Source: RGIG8700 sp964568815 (lineage in GTDB: Bacteria > Bacillota > Clostridia > RGIG6154). From it: 9,383 nt of DNA. Positions within the stretch are counted from its first letter, which is position 1, and each line of letters opens with the position of its first letter. The DNA is taken from NCBI GenBank assembly GCA_964568815.1, contig CAZMRY010000059.1, forward strand, positions 1-9,383, written 5' to 3'. The notes beneath the pieces were generated by a model. That model was not told the DNA's origin. It saw nothing but the letters and a program-made list of their open reading frames with translations, and ran no database searches. The translations under genes were made by a program, and so were the position numbers. This document shows, piece by piece, positions 5,517 to 9,383 of the stretch.

Positions 5517-8500
5517 TTAGTTCTGGTCTTCGAGGCTGTCTAAAACATCAAGACCGCCGTCAAAAACAAGGTCTTCTTCGAAGATATCCTCTTCTTTTTC
5601 TTCTGCAGCATCTTCTTCCTGGCTGTTGAGCTCTGCATTTTTCTTAAGCTCAGCAAGGATTTCAGGAGTTGCTACTTCTGCATCAACATCATCGTCGTAT
5701 TCACGAAGGTCAATTTCTTCATCGTTCTTATCAAGAACACGAACATCAAGACACAAGCTCTGAAGTTCTTTGATTAATACCTTAAATGATTCAGGAACAC
5801 CAGGCTTTGGAACATTAAGTCCCTTAACGATGGATTCGTATGTCTTAACACGTCCAACAACATCGTCAGACTTAACTGTTAAGATTTCCTGAAGTGTATA
5901 AGCAGCACCGTAAGCCTCAAGAGCCCAAACTTCCATTTCACCGAATCTCTGTCCGCCGAACTGAGCCTTACCGCCGAGTGGCTGCTGAGTAACAAGTGAG
6001 TATGGACCTGTTGAACGGGCATGAATTTTGTCGTCAACAAGGTGGTGGAGCTTTAACATATACATATAACCAACAGTTACAGGGTTATCGAATTTCTGAC
6101 CTGTTCTGCCGTCATAAAGTGTGATTTTACCTGTTTCGTCGTAAAGTTCAGGAGTACCGTTTTCTTTAGCAGCTTCCTTATCTTTAGCAAGCTTAAGTGC
6201 TTCTCTGATATCTTCTTCGTGAGCACCATCGAATACAGGAGTTGCAACCTTCCAGCCAAGTGCTTTAGCTGCATAACCAAGATGCACCTCAAGAACCTGA
6301 CCGATATTCATACGGGAAGGAACGCCGAGAGGGTTAAGAACAATCTGAAGCGGTGTACCATCCGGTAAGAATGGCATATCTTCTTCAGGAAGAATTCTTG
6401 AAACAACACCCTTGTTACCATGACGGCCAGCCATTTTATCACCAACAGAGATTTTTCTCTTCTGTGCGATATAACATCTGATTACCTGATTAACACCCGG
6501 AGCAAGCTCGTCGCCGTTTTCTCTTGTGAATACTCTTACATCAACAATGATACCTGCTTCACCATGAGGTACACGAAGTGAAGTATCTCTTACTTCTCTG
6601 GCTTTTTCACCAAAAATAGCTCTTAAGAGTCTTTCTTCAGCAGTAAGCTCTGTTTCACCCTTAGGTGTAACCTTACCAACAAGGATATCGCCTGCGTGAA
6701 CTTCAGCACCGATTCTTATGATACCTCTTTCATCAAGGTCACGGAGTGCATCGTCACCAACGTTCGGAATATCTCTTGTGATTTCTTCAGGTCCGAGCTT
6801 TGTATCTCTTGACTCTGTTTCGTATTCTTCAATATGAATAGATGTAAATACATCTTCTTTAACAAGTTTTTCGTTAAGGAGAATAGCATCTTCGTAGTTG
6901 TAACCTTCCCATGTCATAAAGCCGATGAGAATGTTCTTACCAAGACCTACTTCACCGTGGTCTGTAGCAGGACCGTCGGCGATGATTTCGCCTTTTTTAA
7001 CATAGTCGCCCTCTGAAACAACAGGTCTCTGATTAATACAGGTACCCTGGTTAGAACGGCTGAATTTCAAGATGTTGTATGTTCTGATTTCACCTGTCGG
7101 GTCTTCTCTTACAACAACCTTGTCTGATGCTACTTTAAGAACAGTACAGTCTTCCTTGGCAACTACAACAACACCTGAATCCATAGCTGCTCTGTATTCC
7201 ATACCTGTACCGATAATAGGAGATTCTGTTTTAATAAGAGGAACTGCCTGACGCTGCATGTTAGAACCCATGAGGGCACGGGATGCGTCGTCGTTTTCAA
7301 GGAACGGAATCATAGCTGTAGCGGCAGATACAACCTGTCTTGGAGAAATATCCATATAGTCGATCTGTGAAGGAGCTACTTCTATCATATCGTCCTGTTT
7401 TCTTGCGATAATCTTCTTATTTACAAATCTGTTATTTTCATCAAGTGGCTCTGTAGCCTGAGCAACAACCTTACCGTCTTCAACATCAGCTGTAATGTAA
7501 ACGATTTCGTCTGTAACAACACCGTCTTTAACTACTCTGTAAGGAGCTTCGATAAAGCCGTAGCTGTTAACCTTTGCATAAGTTGCAAGTGAGTTGATAA
7601 GACCGATGTTAGGACCTTCAGGAGTTTCGATAGGACACATTCTTCCGTAATGAGAATAGTGTACATCTCGAACTTCAAAAGATGCTCTGTCTCTTGAAAG
7701 ACCGCCGGGACCTAATGCTGAAAGTCTTCTCTTATGAGTAAGCTCAGCAAGTGGGTTAGGCTGATCCATAAACTGTGAAAGCTGTGAAGAACCAAAGAAT
7801 TCTCTTATTGCAGCGATAACAGGTCTTGTGTTAACAAGAGCCTGAGGAGTAATAACATCCATATCCTGAATAGACATTCTTTCTCTTACAACTCTTTCCA
7901 TTCTTGAGAAACCAAGTCTGAACTGGTTCTGAAGAAGCTCACCAACTGCTCTTAATCTTCTGTTACCAAGGTGGTCGATGTTATCTGTTTCACCGATACC
8001 GTGTCTCATATTAATAAGGTAGTTAATAGAAGCTAAAATATCTTCAGCCATAATATGCTTAGGCATAAGAACATTTATATTATCTTCAAGAGTAGCTCTT
8101 AAATCCTGTTCATCTTCAGCATTTTCAATAATATTCATAAGAGCTGAGTATCTTACTTTTTCTGTAAGGCCAACTTCTTTTGGATCAAAATCAAGGAAAT
8201 ATTTTGCATCAACAGTGTCGTTTGAGAATACAACAACTCTCTGTTCATCTATTTTGAGAATAACTCTGTTAACAGCATTTTCAGCAAAAAGCTCTGTCAT
8301 TTCTTCTGAAACAACTTCACCTGCATTTGCAATAATTTCACCCGTTACTCTTGATACAACATCTTCAGCAAGCTCCTGACCTAAAATTCTCTTTTTAAGG
8401 TCAAGCTTTTCGTTGAACTTATATCTTCCGACTCTTGCCAAATCGTATCTCTTGTCATCAAAGAAGAGAGAACCGATTAATTTTGCAGAACCCTCAAGTG

Positions 8501-9332
8501 TTGCAGGCTCGCCCGGTCTTAATCTCTTGTAGATTTCCTCGAGTGCTCTTTCTGTACCGTCTGTTGTGTCCTTGCTTAAAGTATTCATAAGAATATCTTC
8601 TTCACCGAACATTTCGCAAATAGCATCAGTTGTACCAACGCCAAGTGCTTTAATAAGAACAGTAACAGGGAGCTTTCTCTGTCTGTCTATTTTAACATGG
8701 AAAATATTGTTTGTGTCTGTTTCATATTCAATCCATGCACCTCTGTTTGGAATAACAGTTGCATTGAACATTTTGTTACCTGCTTTGTCATATTCAAAGT
8801 CATAGTAAATACCAGGTGACTTAACAAGCTGACTAACGATAACTCGTTCAGCACCATTATATATGAAAGTACCCTGATCTGTCATGAGTGGGAAATCACC
8901 CATAAAGATAGTCTGGTCCTTAACTTCACCTGTATCTTTGTTAATAAGTCTTACGGTAACTCTGAGAGGAGCTGCGTATGTAGCATCTCTCTCTTTGCAC
9001 TCTTCAAGAGTGTACTTGGTATTTTCGTCCAGGGAGTAATCGATAAACTCCAACACAAGCTTATCAGACAAATCGTCTACTTTTGGGTTGCTGAAAACCT
9101 TGCTGAATAACTCATCAGATAAAAACCATCTGCAAGTATTCTCCTGCTCTTCCTTAGTTGAGAAGTTTGTAATAGGAGAAACATCTCTTAAAACCTCTCT
9201 CAAGCCTTCCTGAAGGAACCATTTGTAAGAATCCTTCTGCACTTCAATAAGGTTAGGCATCTGAGCTACTTCGTCGATTTTTGAATAAGTCATTCTGGTA
9301 TTCTTACCCAACTTAATCTCGCGTGGCATCAT
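5517..9332 (-). CDS. rpoB: DNA-directed RNA polymerase subunit beta
   Basis: Beta forms the other half of the RNA polymerase catalytic cleft and contains the rifamycin pocket. The product has 1271 residues. The rifampicin region spans 514-545 (GSSQLSQFMDQ start), with Q520, D523, H533, R536 and S538 (E. coli Q513, D516, H526, R529, S531) all wild type, so a sensitive enzyme is predicted. The EGYNYEDAIL motif carries E814 and D815 near the active site. GDKMAGRHGNKG carries K966 and K974, the counterparts of E. coli K1065 and K1073; the 99-residue shift shows that the E. coli insertion ahead of this motif is missing. The final 68 residues (1204-1271) are a strongly acidic tail with 29 Asp/Glu and 4 Arg/Lys. 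Two adjacent ATG codons open the frame; the first has the better spacing (8 nt) from GAGGTGAT. It leads the rpoBC block; rplL would be expected upstream, outside the window. Confidence 0.98.
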   Translation of the reverse strand: MMPREIKLGKNTRMTYSKIDEVAQMPNLIEVQKDSYKWFLQEGLREVLRDVSPITNFSTKEEQENTCRWFLSDELFSKVFSNPKVDDLSDKLVLEFIDYSLDENTKYTLEECKERDATYAAPLRVTVRLINKDTGEVKDQTIFMGDFPLMTDQGTFIYNGAERVIVSQLVKSPGIYYDFEYDKAGNKMFNATVIPNRGAWIEYETDTNNIFHVKIDRQRKLPVTVLIKALGVGTTDAICEMFGEEDILMNTLSKDTTDGTERALEEIYKRLRPGEPATLEGSAKLIGSLFFDDKRYDLARVGRYKFNEKLDLKKRILGQELAEDVVSRVTGEIIANAGEVVSEEMTELFAENAVNRVILKIDEQRVVVFSNDTVDAKYFLDFDPKEVGLTEKVRYSALMNIIENAEDEQDLRATLEDNINVLMPKHIMAEDILASINYLINMRHGIGETDNIDHLGNRRLRAVGELLQNQFRLGFSRMERVVRERMSIQDMDVITPQALVNTRPVIAAIREFFGSSQLSQFMDQPNPLAELTHKRRLSALGPGGLSRDRASFEVRDVHYSHYGRMCPIETPEGPNIGLINSLATYAKVNSYGFIEAPYRVVKDGVVTDEIVYITADVEDGKVVAQATEPLDENNRFVNKKIIARKQDDMIEVAPSQIDYMDISPRQVVSAATAMIPFLENDDASRALMGSNMQRQAVPLIKTESPIIGTGMEYRAAMDSGVVVVAKEDCTVLKVASDKVVVREDPTGEIRTYNILKFSRSNQGTCINQRPVVSEGDYVKKGEIIADGPATDHGEVGLGKNILIGFMTWEGYNYEDAILLNEKLVKEDVFTSIHIEEYETESRDTKLGPEEITRDIPNVGDDALRDLDERGIIRIGAEVHAGDILVGKVTPKGETELTAEERLLRAIFGEKAREVRDTSLRVPHGEAGIIVDVRVFTRENGDELAPGVNQVIRCYIAQKRKISVGDKMAGRHGNKGVVSRILPEEDMPFLPDGTPLQIVLNPLGVPSRMNIGQVLEVHLGYAAKALGWKVATPVFDGAHEEDIREALKLAKDKEAAKENGTPELYDETGKITLYDGRTGQKFDNPVTVGYMYMLKLHHLVDDKIHARSTGPYSLVTQQPLGGKAQFGGQRFGEMEVWALEAYGAAYTLQEILTVKSDDVVGRVKTYESIVKGLNVPKPGVPESFKVLIKELQSLCLDVRVLDKNDEEIDLREYDDDVDAEVATPEILAELKKNAELNSQEEDAAEEKEEDIFEEDLVFDGGLDVLDSLEDQN

Positions 9333-9340
9333 AAAACAAA

Positions 9341-9348
9341 ATCACCTC
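9341..9348 (-). promoter_or_regulatory. rpoB ribosome binding site
   Basis: The minus strand reads GAGGTGAT, with 8 nt to the first ATG (9332-9330) and 11 nt to the second (9329-9327). The first is favoured, though a one-residue shift cannot be excluded. The remaining upstream bases to 9383 are A+T-rich and show no recognisable promoter or terminator in the short stretch available. Confidence 0.75.
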
Positions 9349-9383
9349 ATTAATAATTTTTCTCGCTCCTCAAGTTAAGGAAC

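Overview
The window is a conserved chromosomal block of transcription and translation genes, all read on the minus strand. In transcription order (high to low coordinates) it holds rpoB (9332-5517), rpoC (5487-1648), rpsL (1499-1083), rpsG (949-479) and the first 137 codons of fusA (413-1, cut by the window edge). Together these are the RNA polymerase beta and beta' subunits, 30S proteins S12 and S7, and elongation factor G: the rpoBC operon running into the str operon.

The organism looks like a low-to-medium GC Firmicute of class Clostridia. S12 has the long 138-residue form with the extra segment before the PQKRG motif. Beta' lacks the large trigger-loop insertion of E. coli, and beta lacks the E. 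coli insertion ahead of the GDKMAGRHGNKG lysines. Shine-Dalgarno sequences are strong and the sigma-A type promoter is close to consensus. A Ruminococcaceae/Oscillospiraceae-like source is plausible, but this is an impression from protein style and was not tested.

Layout: 9333-9383 is a short leader with the rpoB ribosome binding site. rpoB and rpoC are 29 nt apart. The 148-nt rpoC-rpsL gap holds the best regulatory signal in the window: a TTGACA-17-TAGAAT promoter starting 8 nt after the rpoC stop, followed within a few bases of the predicted start site by a perfect 12-bp stem-loop and then a weaker hairpin before the rpsL ribosome binding site. The 133-nt rpsL-rpsG gap holds three small inverted repeats and no gene. 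The 65-nt rpsG-fusA gap carries a 13-nt element that matches one in the rpsL leader at 12 of 13 positions. No stretch over 300 nt lacks a gene.

Functionally, beta and beta' form the catalytic core of RNA polymerase, S12 and S7 are 30S decoding-centre and head proteins, and EF-G drives translocation. The promoter between rpoC and rpsL suggests that the ribosomal and EF-G part can be transcribed separately from the polymerase part. I see no mobile element, tRNA, rRNA, CRISPR array, phage gene or evidence of an undescribed system. The points worth checking are regulatory (the rpsL leader and the intergenic hairpins) and lineage-specific insertions in RpoC.
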